Positions 16,316 to 25,326 of a stretch of DNA of 26,541 nucleotides are shown here, piece by piece. The translations under genes were made by a program, and so were the position numbers. The number at the start of each line of letters is the position of its first letter. The stretch's first letter is position 1. The notes beneath the pieces are model-generated. The model made no database searches, was not told the DNA's origin, and saw nothing but the letters and a program-made list of their open reading frames with translations. This DNA is from Bin87 sp964502995 (GTDB lineage Bacteria; Chloroflexota; Dehalococcoidia; Lucifugimonadales; UBA3495): NCBI GenBank assembly GCA_964502995.1, contig CAZCZB010000037.1, positions 1 through 26,541 on the forward strand, read 5' to 3'.

Positions 16316-19300
16316 TCAATAGGTCCAGTTCAGGGTTACTTCGCAATGGTCGAACAAGGCCCATCGGTTGGAGGAGTCTTCAAAGTCTTTACTCTCTCTC
16401 GCGGACATTCGGCCCAGTTGTATGGTTCTGTCAGCAAGAGTTCTGTCAAACGAATCGATGGCTTTCCATCGTACGCTGGCGGACCTGACGGCACGCCGGG
16501 CGTAGGCGCTTCCATCGATGGCGGTCCCATTTGGGCCACCAAAGAAGTTGGTCGTTTGATCGCATTCATAATCCAAAGATATGGGGAGCCAGATGGTGGC
16601 CGATATCCAGTCGCTGCAATTGTTGCCGGTGTTCGACTCTCCGGAGACTGCATCTACGCAGGCCGCGTAGTAGGTTTTATCGACATCAGCATCATAGGTG
16701 GGAACCTGGAAGGACAACGTCGAATTGACCTCCGATGATGATCCGGGCGCTCGGATGTTGCGACTGCCGATCTGGTTGCTGCTGCTGAAACTGCGGCTCT
16801 CCGAACGGTAAAAACGCACCGTGGCGGAAGACCCCGCCGATCCCTGGCCCTGGTTGAACACGCGGGCAGTTACGCTGGACGTGGTGCCCGCGTATTGGAC
16901 ATCGTGGCCCAGTCTGATGCCGGGTACGATGAGGTCCGGCGGAGCCACCACGGTGATCCTGGTCGCGGTTGAGCAGTTGTTGCGCGTGTCGCTCTCGTTG
17001 GAGACCGCGGCGATACACGCTCCGTAATAGTACGTGCCGGGATTGGTGGTCACTTTCACGGATAGAACCCAGTCCAGGCCCTTGCCGGCGCCAATGTTCG
17101 GTATGTTCCTCGTACCGATGCGCACGTCGCCAGGGCCGATGGTCCGGTCAGTAGAACGATACGCTGTTACGTTCGTACGACCCGAATCGGCGCCGCCCTG
17201 GTTCCCCAATCGGAAAGTCACATCGGTGGTGGACCCAGTTACCGGCGTCGTATCGTCGAATGTGGGGGGCCTGATGTACAAATCGGGCCGTCCGGATACC
17301 GTTACCGTGGCATACTCGGTCGAGCAGTTGTTGCCTGTGTTGGATTCCTCAGCCAGTTGCTCAACGCAGGCCCCGTAGTAGTAGGTGCCCGGATCCGACG
17401 GAGCATCCAGCCGGACAGATTCGTCATCGTCCTCGCCAGGATCTAATTCCGATACCCCTGTATCGTCCAACCAATGGTCGGACGTGCTGATTCGACGATC
17501 AGTGGACCGGTAGTAGTTCAGGTTCACCCGCCGGTTGGTTGCGCCGTTGCCCTGGTTGTAAACCGTGGCGTACAGTCTGAATTCCTCTCCAGGATCTGGC
17601 GTGGTATTGCTCACCGAAACGTCGCGCACCACCAGGTCGGGAGAGCCCGAAACGGTCACCGCCACCGCTTCGGAACAGTTGTTGGTGGTGTCCGACTCGT
17701 TGGGCACCGGATCCACGCACGCTCCGTAGTAGTACGTGCCTGGCGCCGTCGGGACGCGGAAATTGGCGCTTTCCTCGCCCTCGACGCCGACCGCGTAACC
17801 AAACACTTTGGTCGAAACGATTTTCGTGTCCCGGACAGAAATCACCCGGTCGGACGACCGGTATACGACGAGTACGGTCTCCGTGGAAGACACGTTGCCA
17901 TGATTTCCCACGTCGGCCCGGAACGTAATGATGGCGCCGGGCCGCGGGTTGGCATCGCTGACCCGGGACCGCCGGACGACGAGGTCGGGCCCGCCCGAAA
18001 CCGAAACGGCCACGCCGTCGGAGCAGTTGTTGGTGGTGTCGGATTCGTTGGGCGCCGCGTCCACGCACGCGCCGTAGTAGTACGTGCCCGGCGTTGTTGG
18101 GACCTGCAAACGAACCCCTATCTCGAGAGCGGAATCGCCGATGTTCGCTGGCACCCTTTCCGTTGCTACCTCAACGTCCGAGGTCGAGATGGTAGGGTCG
18201 TTGGAATGATACACCCGCATCCGCGTATCGAACTCGATCGAGGATCCCGAATTGCTGACGATGGCCGAGAAAAGGATCATGTCGCCGGGCGCCGGATTGG
18301 TATCGGTCACCGTGGGTCGACGGATGCTCAGGTCCGGGACATCTTCCGCCAAAATCTGCAACCATTCTGAGCAGTTGTTCGTAGTGTCGGATTCGCCGGG
18401 CGCCGGATCGACGCATGACCTGTACCGATAGATCCCGGGCTGCGCCGGCGCCGTGACCGTGAACGACCCCCGTCGGGTTCTGGTCGACGCTGTGAAAGGC
18501 CCCAGGTTTTCCGTGCCGATCTCGACGCTTTCTCGATAGTGGCGCAGGATGGCGCTGTCCAAGGGGCCGTCTCCCCGGTTTTCGACGGTGGTGAAAATGC
18601 CGAAATCGTCGCCGATGAGCGCGGCGCCGTCGTACGCGGGCGAGTGCCTCAACCCGGTGGTTTCCAGTCTGGTTATCACGAGGTCTGGCCGTTGGCCGGA
18701 AACATCGGAGCAGAACGGCAGTCCAACGGCCGGCAGATCGTTGAAAATCACGTTCTCCAATCCTGCCGGCACGCACCCGGTCAGCAGGTTGCCCGAAAGG
18801 TACAGGAACTCAAGGTTTCGCAGATTCTCCAATTCCGACGGTATCTCACCGCTCAACCGGTTGTCATTGAGAATCAAAACGTTCAGGCGCGAAAGGCGTC
18901 CCAGTTCCGGAGGAATGGGCCCTTGCAGTTCGTTTTGCCCCAGGTCCAGGTTCTCAAGGTTTCGCAGATTCTCCAATTCCGACGGTATCTCACCGCTCAA
19001 CTGGTTGTAACTGAGCCACAAACGGCTCAAGCGCGAAAGGCGTCCCAGTTCCGGAGGAATGGGCCCTTGCAGTTCGTTTTGCCCCAGGNNNNNNNNNNNN
19101 NNNNNNNNNNNNNNNNNNNNNNNNNNNNNNNNNNNNNNNNNNNNNNNNNNNNNNNNNNNNNNNNNNNNNNNNNNNNNNNNNNNNNNNNCGAAAGGCGTCC
19201 CAGTTCCGGAGGAATGGGCCCTTGCAGTTCGTTTTGCCCCAGGTTCAGGTACGTCAAAGCGGAGAGTTCGGCCAGTTCGCGAGGAATCGTTCCTCGCAAG

Positions 19301-20295
19301 CGGTTCTGGGTCAGTTCGATCCCGCTTACTCGACCGTTGGCGTCGGTTTCGATACCGTGCCATTCTCCCAACGGCCGATCGCTGGTCCAGTTGGTGCTGG
19401 TGCTCCAATTCTGCCCACCGGTGGCGTTGTAGAGCGCAACCAACGCCGCTCGGTCTTCCGGCGCCGGAGTTGCTGGCGGTGCAGGTGGTTCCGGAGTACC
19501 GGCCTCGGTGGCCGCCGACACCCACGGCGACCAGTCGCCCCAGACGGTCCCGTAATTGATCCAGTTCCAGCGCATCCCTATGACGATGAAATCGTAACTC
19601 TTGGCGCTGCCCAGGCCCGTGATGGTCCCTTCTGATCCGACGAACGGCTGCATTTGTGTTGCGCCAAAATCCCGCGCGGCCCGGTGTTGAGACTCAATGT
19701 ACACCACGAAATGGACCTGGGCGTTACGGGCCGGAGACCAGGTCAGCCGTATGTCGGAAGGCCTGTCGGTGCCGAGCACAGTGACACTCGTCACCGGCCC
19801 CACCGTTGTGGGTTCGTTGGAGGACAATGACCCCGGGGGCTGCGTCGAACCCGGGCCGGTCGGAGTTGCGAAAACCCACTGGTTGGACCAGTCGCCCCAG
19901 ACGGTCCCGTAATTGATCCAGTTCCAGCGCATCCCGATGGCCAGGAAAACATACGACGTGCCCCCTTCCAGCCCCTCAATGACGCCTTCGGTGCCCCGGA
20001 ACGACGCCATCCGCGCCGCGCCAAATTTTCGCGCGGCCGCGTCCGACGCCTTGATGTACACCACGAAGTGGACCTGGGCGTTTTCCGCAGCCGTCCAGGT
20101 CAGGCGAACGGTTCCCGGCGGTTGGCCCTGCCCGGTGGCTTCCAGGTTGGTGACCCGACCCACGGTTTGCGGTTCCAGGGCCGGCAGCACCGGCTGGCCG
20201 TAACCCCCGAACCCCGACAGCGCCGCGGCCAGCGAGCAAAGCAGCGCCACTTTCCAGACAATCCGAACGTGTCGGCGAATTCGGGCACGTAACAT
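16316..20295 (-). CDS. Secreted FN3-LRR-CARDB surface protein (contains assembly gap)
   Basis: The ATG at 20293-20295 has GGTGGAGAG just upstream and is preferred over the TTG at 20313. A basic start and hydrophobic core (MLRARIRRHVRIVWKVALLC, SLAAALSG) form a signal peptide. Two FN3 domains follow, each ending in MRWNWINYGTVWGDW. Next are leucine-rich repeats of the plant-like type (NELQGPIPPELGRLSRL, NQLSGEIPSELENLRNL), interrupted by the N run. Then come six CARDB-type domains of ~115 aa, each starting PDLxVR and ending YYGACV...ESDTTNNCS, with two conserved Cys that probably form a disulfide. A ~90-aa Cys-containing tail ends the protein. The 100-N filler makes the frame appear broken; with 89 bases the two halves join in frame. 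The likely role is extracellular adhesion or ligand binding; no membrane anchor or sorting signal is seen. Confidence 0.88.
18801..19250 (-). repeat. 144-bp tandem DNA repeat encoding paired LRRs
   Basis: The block starting GAAAGGCGTCCCAGTTCCGG (plus strand) recurs at 18891, 19035 and 19190. The first interval is exactly 144 bp, or 48 codons, which is two 24-residue leucine-rich repeats. A partial copy precedes at 18801-18890. Near-identity at DNA level points to recent duplication and explains the assembly break. Confidence 0.9.
19089..19188. other. Assembly gap (100 N, arbitrary size)
   Basis: Exactly 100 N, the usual placeholder for unknown length, inside the LRR tandem repeat. Repeat phase and reading frame both indicate a true length of 89 bases, or 89 plus a multiple of 144. 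Confidence 0.9.
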
Positions 20296-20970
20296 GAGCG
20301 CTCTCCACCGCAAACGGGAACAAGGACGCGTTTATGTTACCGTAATCGGGTACCAAGCGTGCCGACAATCTAAAAAATTCGATAATTGCGTGTTGCGATG
20401 GAACCATCGAGCATGATTCGCAAGCTCGACGATAACGGCGCCGACCTCACCTGCGTGTTTGACGAATCGAGGGTCGGCGACCGTATGCTCCGGACTGCCG
20501 GGCAGCGGTACATGCCCCGACCGCCAGGGAAGTAAGGCCAGCGGTCAAACCGCGTGCCGATGATCACGCATCGGCACGAAGAAGACGCAGGTAGGCCAGC
20601 CATCACAAGGGATGCCGGCTCGGATTTCTGTCCGGTATCGCCCCGGGCAGACCGTCCCGGACGATGGGTATTACCCTCTGGTGTTCGACACCTCTGATTT
20701 ACCGGCCAGTCCGAGAAACGAATCAGCAGGACCGGGAGGGTAGGAAGGGGGTCAGTCCGGGCATGGGCCGGCGCCGTTGATCAAAATCCATCTGCCATAC
20801 GATCCTGACCAGCAGTTCCTGCTGACGGCGGCGCTGACACGCCCGTGGAATACTTCACCGAATGGTGGGCCGAGCGGGGAAGCGACGTGCGGTGCCTGCC
20901 GCTCCTCACCGCCGACCGTGTCAAAAGGCTGGGGTTCGACCACGAGGTCGGGTGGATGATGGCAGGGGCG
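20296..20970. other. Long intergenic region (675 bp) without a supported gene
   Basis: It holds the upstream region of the leftward surface-protein gene. A 40-codon plus-strand frame (20413-20535) has no ribosome-binding site or known domain. A stretch near 20777-20830 encodes PYDPDQQFLL, slightly reminiscent of IS1182-type transposase starts, but similarity does not continue. A strong hairpin at 20554-20577 is listed separately. Confidence 0.45.
20554..20577. repeat. Perfect 9-bp inverted repeat
   Basis: GTGCCGATG and CATCGGCAC separated by six bases (ATCACG). There is no T-run on either side, so it is not a typical terminator. It could be a protein-binding site or a remnant of a mobile-element end. 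Confidence 0.6.
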
Positions 20971-21936
20971 CTACTCCGGCGTCACCAGCGACTCCGCCTC
21001 GCCGCCGTTCAGCACCCGCATGATGTTTTCGCAGGCGAACTGGGCTGCCCGCAGCGCGGTTTCCTGGCTCTGGCCCGCCATGTGGGGTGTGATGATCACG
21101 TTGTCCAGGTCGAACAACGGGTTGTTTTCCGGCGTAGGTTCGACCTCCAGCACGTCCAATCCCGCGCCGGCGATCTTCCCCTCCGTGAGGGCGCGGTACA
21201 GCGCCGCCTCGTCCACCACCGGGCCCCGGCACAAGTTGACGAAGAACGCCGTCGGTTTCATCAGGTCGAACTCGCGGTCGGACATCATTCCCCGCGTCCG
21301 TCGGGTCAGGGGTACGTGCATGCTGACGAAGTCGGATGTCTCCAGCAACTCGTCGAATCCCACGGGTTCCGCCTTGACCTCCCGCCGCACGTCCTCGGGT
21401 ATGTCCACCACGTCATGGTAGATGGTTCGGGTGTCGAACCCGGTGAGCCTCTTGGCCACCTGCCGACCGATGCGTCCCAGGCCCACTATTCCCACGGTCT
21501 TGTCGGTGATCTCAGTGAGATCGGTCTGGTAGAGATTGCCCCGCCAGTTGCGCTGCTTGGTGGTGGTGTCCCACTGGGCCATCATGTTCCGGCCGATACC
21601 GATCATCAGGCCGAGGGTTTGCTCGGACACCGAAATGGCGTTTGCGCCTCCGTTGTTGGCCACCGGAATCCCCATCTCCAGGATGGCCTCCAGGTCCATG
21701 CGGTCGTACCCCGCGCTGAGGGTCTGGATCAACTTGACGTTGGGGCACTCTCGCAGCACGTTGACGCTAACGTCACTGGTGATGAGCGCATCGGCGTCGC
21801 GGCACAGTTCGATCTTTTCCTCCTCGGACAGCGACGGGTCCACGAGCGTAATCTCGAACTGATCCGGCGCCTGGTCGAGCATGATCTGAGGGCGTCCGCC
21901 GACTCCGCTGTAATATGCGATTTTCCAGGTGGGCAT
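20971..21936 (-). CDS. D-isomer-specific 2-hydroxyacid dehydrogenase (NAD-dependent)
   Basis: Interconverts a D-2-hydroxy acid and its 2-oxo acid with NAD(H), in the cytoplasm. The 321 aa fit the family (SerA/GyaR/LdhA type). The Rossmann motif GLGRIG is at 152-157, and Asp175 at the end of the second strand suggests NAD over NADP. The catalytic triad is Arg237 (FFVNLCRGPVVDE), Glu266 (GLDVLEVEP) and His285 (IITPHMAGQS). There is no C-terminal ACT domain, so it is not a long-form phosphoglycerate dehydrogenase. The ATG is preceded by GGAG seven bases upstream. It lies downstream of the 758-aa CoA-transferase on the same strand, 244 bases away and with its own consensus promoter, so it can be expressed separately. 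The exact substrate cannot be told; glyoxylate/hydroxypyruvate, lactate and sulfolactate are possible. Confidence 0.9.
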   Translation of the reverse strand: MPTWKIAYYSGVGGRPQIMLDQAPDQFEITLVDPSLSEEEKIELCRDADALITSDVSVNVLRECPNVKLIQTLSAGYDRMDLEAILEMGIPVANNGGANAISVSEQTLGLMIGIGRNMMAQWDTTTKQRNWRGNLYQTDLTEITDKTVGIVGLGRIGRQVAKRLTGFDTRTIYHDVVDIPEDVRREVKAEPVGFDELLETSDFVSMHVPLTRRTRGMMSDREFDLMKPTAFFVNLCRGPVVDEAALYRALTEGKIAGAGLDVLEVEPTPENNPLFDLDNVIITPHMAGQSQETALRAAQFACENIMRVLNGGEAESLVTPE

Positions 21937-21957
21937 GGGGAGATCTCCTTTGACTGC

Positions 21958-21984
21958 TGTGCGCGTGTTTCGGTTGCGCGCACA
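21958..21984. promoter_or_regulatory. Inverted repeat at the dehydrogenase transcription start
   Basis: TGTGCGCG (21958-21965) and CGCGCACA (21977-21984) form an 8-bp inverted repeat with an 11-base centre, beginning directly after the -10 hexamer and spanning the predicted start site. This is a classical position for a repressor operator. A hairpin at the 5' end of the mRNA is an alternative. Confidence 0.5.
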
Positions 21985-22012
21985 ATTATAGGTGCGGCGC
22001 GCCGAGTGTCAA
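21985..22012 (-). promoter_or_regulatory. Consensus sigma-70-type promoter for the hydroxyacid dehydrogenase
   Basis: On the minus strand TTGACA (22007-22012) and TATAAT (21985-21990) are both perfect, separated by 16 bases. Transcription would start near 21978, leaving a ~42-base leader before the ATG at 21936. The spacer contains the palindrome GGCGCGCC. Confidence 0.8.
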
Positions 22013-22180
22013 AACCGACCCGACCTCGCGGCCCAACACGGAATCCGCACAAGATCACGACGCCGCTCGGTGATCGGGAACAGAGCGCGCGTCGAATGTC
22101 GCCAGCCGGTAAGGTGGCGCACGTAATGTGACTCCGATTACCAAGAGCGCGCTGCAGATGTTCCGCGCCCACCTGAAATC

Positions 22181-24457
22181 CTAGCCGGCCGCGACGCCGT
22201 CCGTAAGAATCACCCCCGAATCCAGCAGGGCCTGGTAGTGATCGCCCAGGTCATGTTCGTCCAGGATCTCGTGCGCGTGGGCGCCGGGCTTGGGCGCGGG
22301 TATCCCCGGCCGGACCGGCGTGCGCGACAGGCGCGGCGCGGGCCCGCAGGTGGTCACCATTCCCAACTCGTCGTGCTCCCGCGTGAGGCTGAGTCCGTGG
22401 GATTCCACCCACGGGTCTGTCATAAGTTCCCGGACGTTCGTGATCACGCGCTGCGCGCCGACACCCGCGGCGGCCAGGCGCTCCACCCAGAAGGCCACGC
22501 TGTTGCCCTGGAAGCGTTCTTCCAGCGACGAAGCCAGCGCATCACCCTGAAGCGAGTCTATCCCGGAAAGCCCGTCCAAACCGGACATACCGGCGAGGGC
22601 TGAGTCCGGCGCCCCAATGAAAAGCCAGCCGTCGTTGGCCCGGTAGGCGCGATGCAGCGGGCCGGTGCCCAACGCGCTTTGACCGCTGGTTTCGTCCCAT
22701 TCTTTGCCCTCGTAAAGCTGCATGAAGGGCGATTGCAATGTCATGGCGGTGTAGGCCAACGCGGAATCGATGTGCTGGCCCTCCCCGGTGCGCTGCCGGT
22801 GCAGCAGGGCCAGGGCGACCCCGTAGGCGCCCATGAAACCGGTGCCGTAGTCGTTCACCGGATTTGGCTGCGATTCCGGCGCTCCGTCGCCACCGAATCG
22901 ACGGGTCATGCCGGCGGTGGCCTGTGCGAACCCCTCGTGGCCGGGACGCTCGGCCCACGGCCCGATGTGCCCGTAGGCGTTCAACGAGGCATAGATGATG
23001 TCGGGCTTGCGCTTTCGAACCTCGTCGTAGCCCAGGCCCAGCTTTTCCAGCCGGCCGGCCCGGTAGTTCTGTGCCACCACGTCGGCGTCCTCGAGCAGCT
23101 TCCAGAAAACCTCGCGGCCTTCCTCGGATTTCAGATCCAGCAGGATGCTGCGCTTGCCCCGGTTGATGTCGTTGTGCCGGGCGACCGTGGACCCGCGCCT
23201 GGGGTTGTCGATCTTGATGACGTTGGCGCCATATTCGGCCAGCGTCCGTCCCATGGTCGGGCCGGCCAGAATGATGCACAGGTCCAGCACCTTCACCCCG
23301 TCAAGCGCGGCGCGCATGACATCCGGAGGCGTGGGATTTTCTGTCGCGACGCGAGGTTTCAACTCCGCCAGTATCTCCTCCCGGTGCTGGTCGGGAGTGG
23401 GAGCCGGCCCGCGCACCTTGCCGGGCGTCGCGGACATGCGCGCGTTGACTCCCGGCTGCAGCATCTTGCCGTGGATGGGGTCTTCAACCTCCACCACCAT
23501 TTGCGATTCCCGTGCGTGGGGATGGTCGAACCACTCGGCGCTGGTGCGGCACACCGCTCCTTCGCTGCCCGCCTCGGCGATCAGGTCTTCCCATTCCTGC
23601 GCCGTTCGGGTGAGGAAAAGATCCCTGATCCGCTCCTGTGCCTCGGCGCGAAATTGGGGATTATCCACCGGGCGGTCGAAATCGGTCAGGCCATCCGCGT
23701 CCCACGACGCGATCCCGGCGGCGTCAACGAACTGGCGGAAGTTCTGGTTGCCCGAGCCACCGAATCGCACGTACTCCCCGTCGCTGCACAGGAATATGCC
23801 GCCCCACAGTTCCTGCAGGGTCGGTGTCGCCGGCGGCGCGTTGTGGACCCGCACGCCGAAGCGCCCAATGGACTGGAACATGCTGTCAAACAGCGGCACT
23901 TCGATTCGCTGACCCACGCCATCGCGCTCCCTCGCGTTCAGCGCAACGGTGATCGCCACCACCGACTGGAACGCGCCATAAACGGAGGCGATGGGTATGG
24001 CGGTGTATACCGGACGGGCGCTGTCGGGATTCGGCGGTCGGTATGATGCCGCCGCCGCGCCAACAATTCCTTCGTATGCCGGCATGGCCGCCCTGGGGTC
24101 GTCCGATGCAAATCCAGGAATGGAGCAGTAAACCAGTCGGGGGTTGGCGCGGGTCATCTCGTCGGCTCCCAACCCCAGACGGTCCATCGTTCCGGGGCGG
24201 AAGTTCTCGATCACGACGTCGGCGCTCTCCACCAGGGACCGGGCGACGGCCACGTGGTCCGCGCGCTTGAGGTCAAGGGTGATGCTCCGTTTGCCCCGGT
24301 TCCACGTTGCGTTGGCTGGCGTGTCCCAGCGGGGCCCGCCGGGAGGGTCCACCCGGACCACGTCGGCGCCCTGGTCCGCCAGCAGCATCCCCGCCAGAGG
24401 CCCCGAGATATACTGCCCGAAATCTATCACCCGAATGTGTTCCAGCGCTCCTGTCAT
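22181..24457 (-). CDS. Double-domain CaiB/BaiF (family III) CoA-transferase, active Asp in second half
   Basis: 758 aa with two family III CoA-transferase copies: residues ~7-365 (IRVIDFGQYISGPLAGMLLA, VIENFRPGTMDRLGLG) and ~386-735 (VKVLDLCIILAGPTMGRTLA, GLGYDEVRKRKPDIIYASLN). In the second half the conserved Asp is present (Asp536 in NPVNDYGTGFMGAYG, 25 residues before the Gln of TGEGQ). In the first half the matching stretch reads VYTAIPIASVYGAF and no acidic residue lies between 146 and 176. The first half probably serves as a structural or pseudo-subunit. The ATG has GAGGA nine bases upstream. It is transcribed divergently from the TPP decarboxylase operon and upstream of the hydroxyacid dehydrogenase, suggesting a shared pathway on a CoA-activated organic acid. 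Confidence 0.9.
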   Translation of the reverse strand: MTGALEHIRVIDFGQYISGPLAGMLLADQGADVVRVDPPGGPRWDTPANATWNRGKRSITLDLKRADHVAVARSLVESADVVIENFRPGTMDRLGLGADEMTRANPRLVYCSIPGFASDDPRAAMPAYEGIVGAAAASYRPPNPDSARPVYTAIPIASVYGAFQSVVAITVALNARERDGVGQRIEVPLFDSMFQSIGRFGVRVHNAPPATPTLQELWGGIFLCSDGEYVRFGGSGNQNFRQFVDAAGIASWDADGLTDFDRPVDNPQFRAEAQERIRDLFLTRTAQEWEDLIAEAGSEGAVCRTSAEWFDHPHARESQMVVEVEDPIHGKMLQPGVNARMSATPGKVRGPAPTPDQHREEILAELKPRVATENPTPPDVMRAALDGVKVLDLCIILAGPTMGRTLAEYGANVIKIDNPRRGSTVARHNDINRGKRSILLDLKSEEGREVFWKLLEDADVVAQNYRAGRLEKLGLGYDEVRKRKPDIIYASLNAYGHIGPWAERPGHEGFAQATAGMTRRFGGDGAPESQPNPVNDYGTGFMGAYGVALALLHRQRTGEGQHIDSALAYTAMTLQSPFMQLYEGKEWDETSGQSALGTGPLHRAYRANDGWLFIGAPDSALAGMSGLDGLSGIDSLQGDALASSLEERFQGNSVAFWVERLAAAGVGAQRVITNVRELMTDPWVESHGLSLTREHDELGMVTTCGPAPRLSRTPVRPGIPAPKPGAHAHEILDEHDLGDHYQALLDSGVILTDGVAAG

Positions 24458-24511
24458 GTCTGAATCCTCGCGCCTGTTCGGCGATGAAGTTTGGTTTCGT
24501 CTAACGAGCGC

Positions 24512-24540
24512 AAGCTAACACCGAGGGTATGAGCGGTCAA
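24512..24540 (-). promoter_or_regulatory. Candidate promoter of the 758-aa CoA-transferase
   Basis: On the minus strand TTGACC (24535-24540) lies 17 bases before TAGCTT (24512-24517), a poor -10. The spacer contains ACCCTCGGTG, almost the same as ACCCTCTCGGTG in the divergent promoter, which raises confidence that both are real and coregulated. Confidence 0.4.
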
Positions 24541-24577
24541 CCGCAGACTCTGGACGTGTGCGCCCGGCGTCTCAAAA

Positions 24578-24606
24578 TTGACCCTCTCGGTGAGGGTTAC
24601 TATAAT
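24578..24606 (+). promoter_or_regulatory. Strong sigma-70-type promoter of the TPP decarboxylase operon, with operator-like repeat
   Basis: TTGACC (24578-24583), a 17-base spacer, then a perfect TATAAT (24601-24606). The spacer contains the inverted repeat ACCCTC-TCGGT-GAGGGT (24581-24597), placed where a bound repressor would block RNA polymerase. The predicted leader is ~80 bases before the ATG at 24693. Confidence 0.75.
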
Positions 24607-24692
24607 CGCCAGCGTTAATAGCAGTATCGGGCGTTTGCCCGGGCGGCGGAATCCGCGACTGCCGGTATCACAGAATACGCGAGGAGAATTTC

Positions 24693-25211
24693 ATGGTCAC
24701 ACAACAGGCAGCCGTGCTGAGTCCCGAGGCTCTGATCGAAGAGTTCGAAAGAAATGGTGTCACCCACGTGGTAACCATTCCTGACAGCGAGACTAACTAC
24801 CTGTACGAATTGATGAAGGAACAGCCCTGGCTGGACATCGTGCCCACCTCCCGAGAGGGTGAGACCTTTGGCATCGCCCTGGGATTGCTGGTCGCCGGCC
24901 AGACACCGGTGGTGCTGATTCAAAACACCGGCATGATGGAGTCGGGCGACTCCATACGGGGCATGGTCCTGGACGCCGGGTTCCCGCTGATAATGGTGGT
25001 GGGCTATCGCGGCTGGAACCGCCACGGCGTCATAACCGACTCGGCGGCTCGCTACACCGAGCCGTTCCTCAACGCTTTTCGCATCAATTACTACCTGGTG
25101 GAGCAGGACGCTGACAGTCCCCGCATCACCACCGCCTTCGAGGAGGCGCGGGCCACCAAGCGTCCCGTTGCCATACTCGTTGGAGACGAATACCACGGCT
25201 TCAATCGCTAA
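24693..25211 (+). CDS. TPP-dependent 2-oxoacid decarboxylase, alpha (Pyr-domain) subunit; sulfopyruvate/phosphonopyruvate decarboxylase-like
   Basis: 172 aa, the size of methanogen ComD, the alpha subunit of sulfopyruvate decarboxylase, with which the next gene forms a ComDE-like pair. In this family the alpha subunit carries the pyrimidine-binding domain, whose conserved Glu activates thiamine diphosphate; here it is Glu55 in PTSREGETFGIALGLLVAG. Other conserved stretches are THVVTIPDSETNYLYELM (N-terminal strand and helix) and NTGMMESGDSIRGM. The enzyme would decarboxylate a 2-oxo acid bearing a 3-sulfo, 3-phosphono or similar group to the aldehyde. AGGAG lies seven bases before the ATG, and a strong promoter lies upstream. 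ComD itself is not claimed because the substrate is unknown; acetolactate synthase-type enzymes are excluded by size. Confidence 0.85.
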   Translation: MVTQQAAVLSPEALIEEFERNGVTHVVTIPDSETNYLYELMKEQPWLDIVPTSREGETFGIALGLLVAGQTPVVLIQNTGMMESGDSIRGMVLDAGFPLIMVVGYRGWNRHGVITDSAARYTEPFLNAFRINYYLVEQDADSPRITTAFEEARATKRPVAILVGDEYHGFNR

Positions 25212-25326
25212 CCCAACCTGCTTTCACTGAACACCGTTGCTCCCTCTGTGCCCCGAAAACTGCGGCACATCGCTCGCCGAACCAGAGAGTGTGGAGCAAC
25301 CGACAGCCACGTAACGGAGGCGCAGA

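Noticed and set aside
18801..19250. CRISPR-like array because of regularly spaced repeats
   Set aside because: The 144-bp repeats are in-frame coding LRRs without unique spacers; no cas genes nearby. No CRISPR array was seen anywhere in the window.
20413..20535. 40-codon plus-strand ORF (MIRKLDDNGADLTCVFDESR...)
   Set aside because: No Shine-Dalgarno, no known family, and codon use not distinguishable from chance.
20777..20830. PYDPDQQFLL motif resembling the start of IS1182-type transposases
   Set aside because: Similarity is limited to about ten residues and the expected continuation is absent.
20845..22131. Plus-strand open frame (428 codons) antisense to the hydroxyacid dehydrogenase
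   Set aside because: The opposite strand has a complete catalytic triad, NAD motif, ribosome-binding site and consensus promoter.
22652..24046. Plus-strand open frame (464 codons) antisense to the 758-aa CoA-transferase
   Set aside because: Shadow frame in GC-rich DNA; no recognisable domain.
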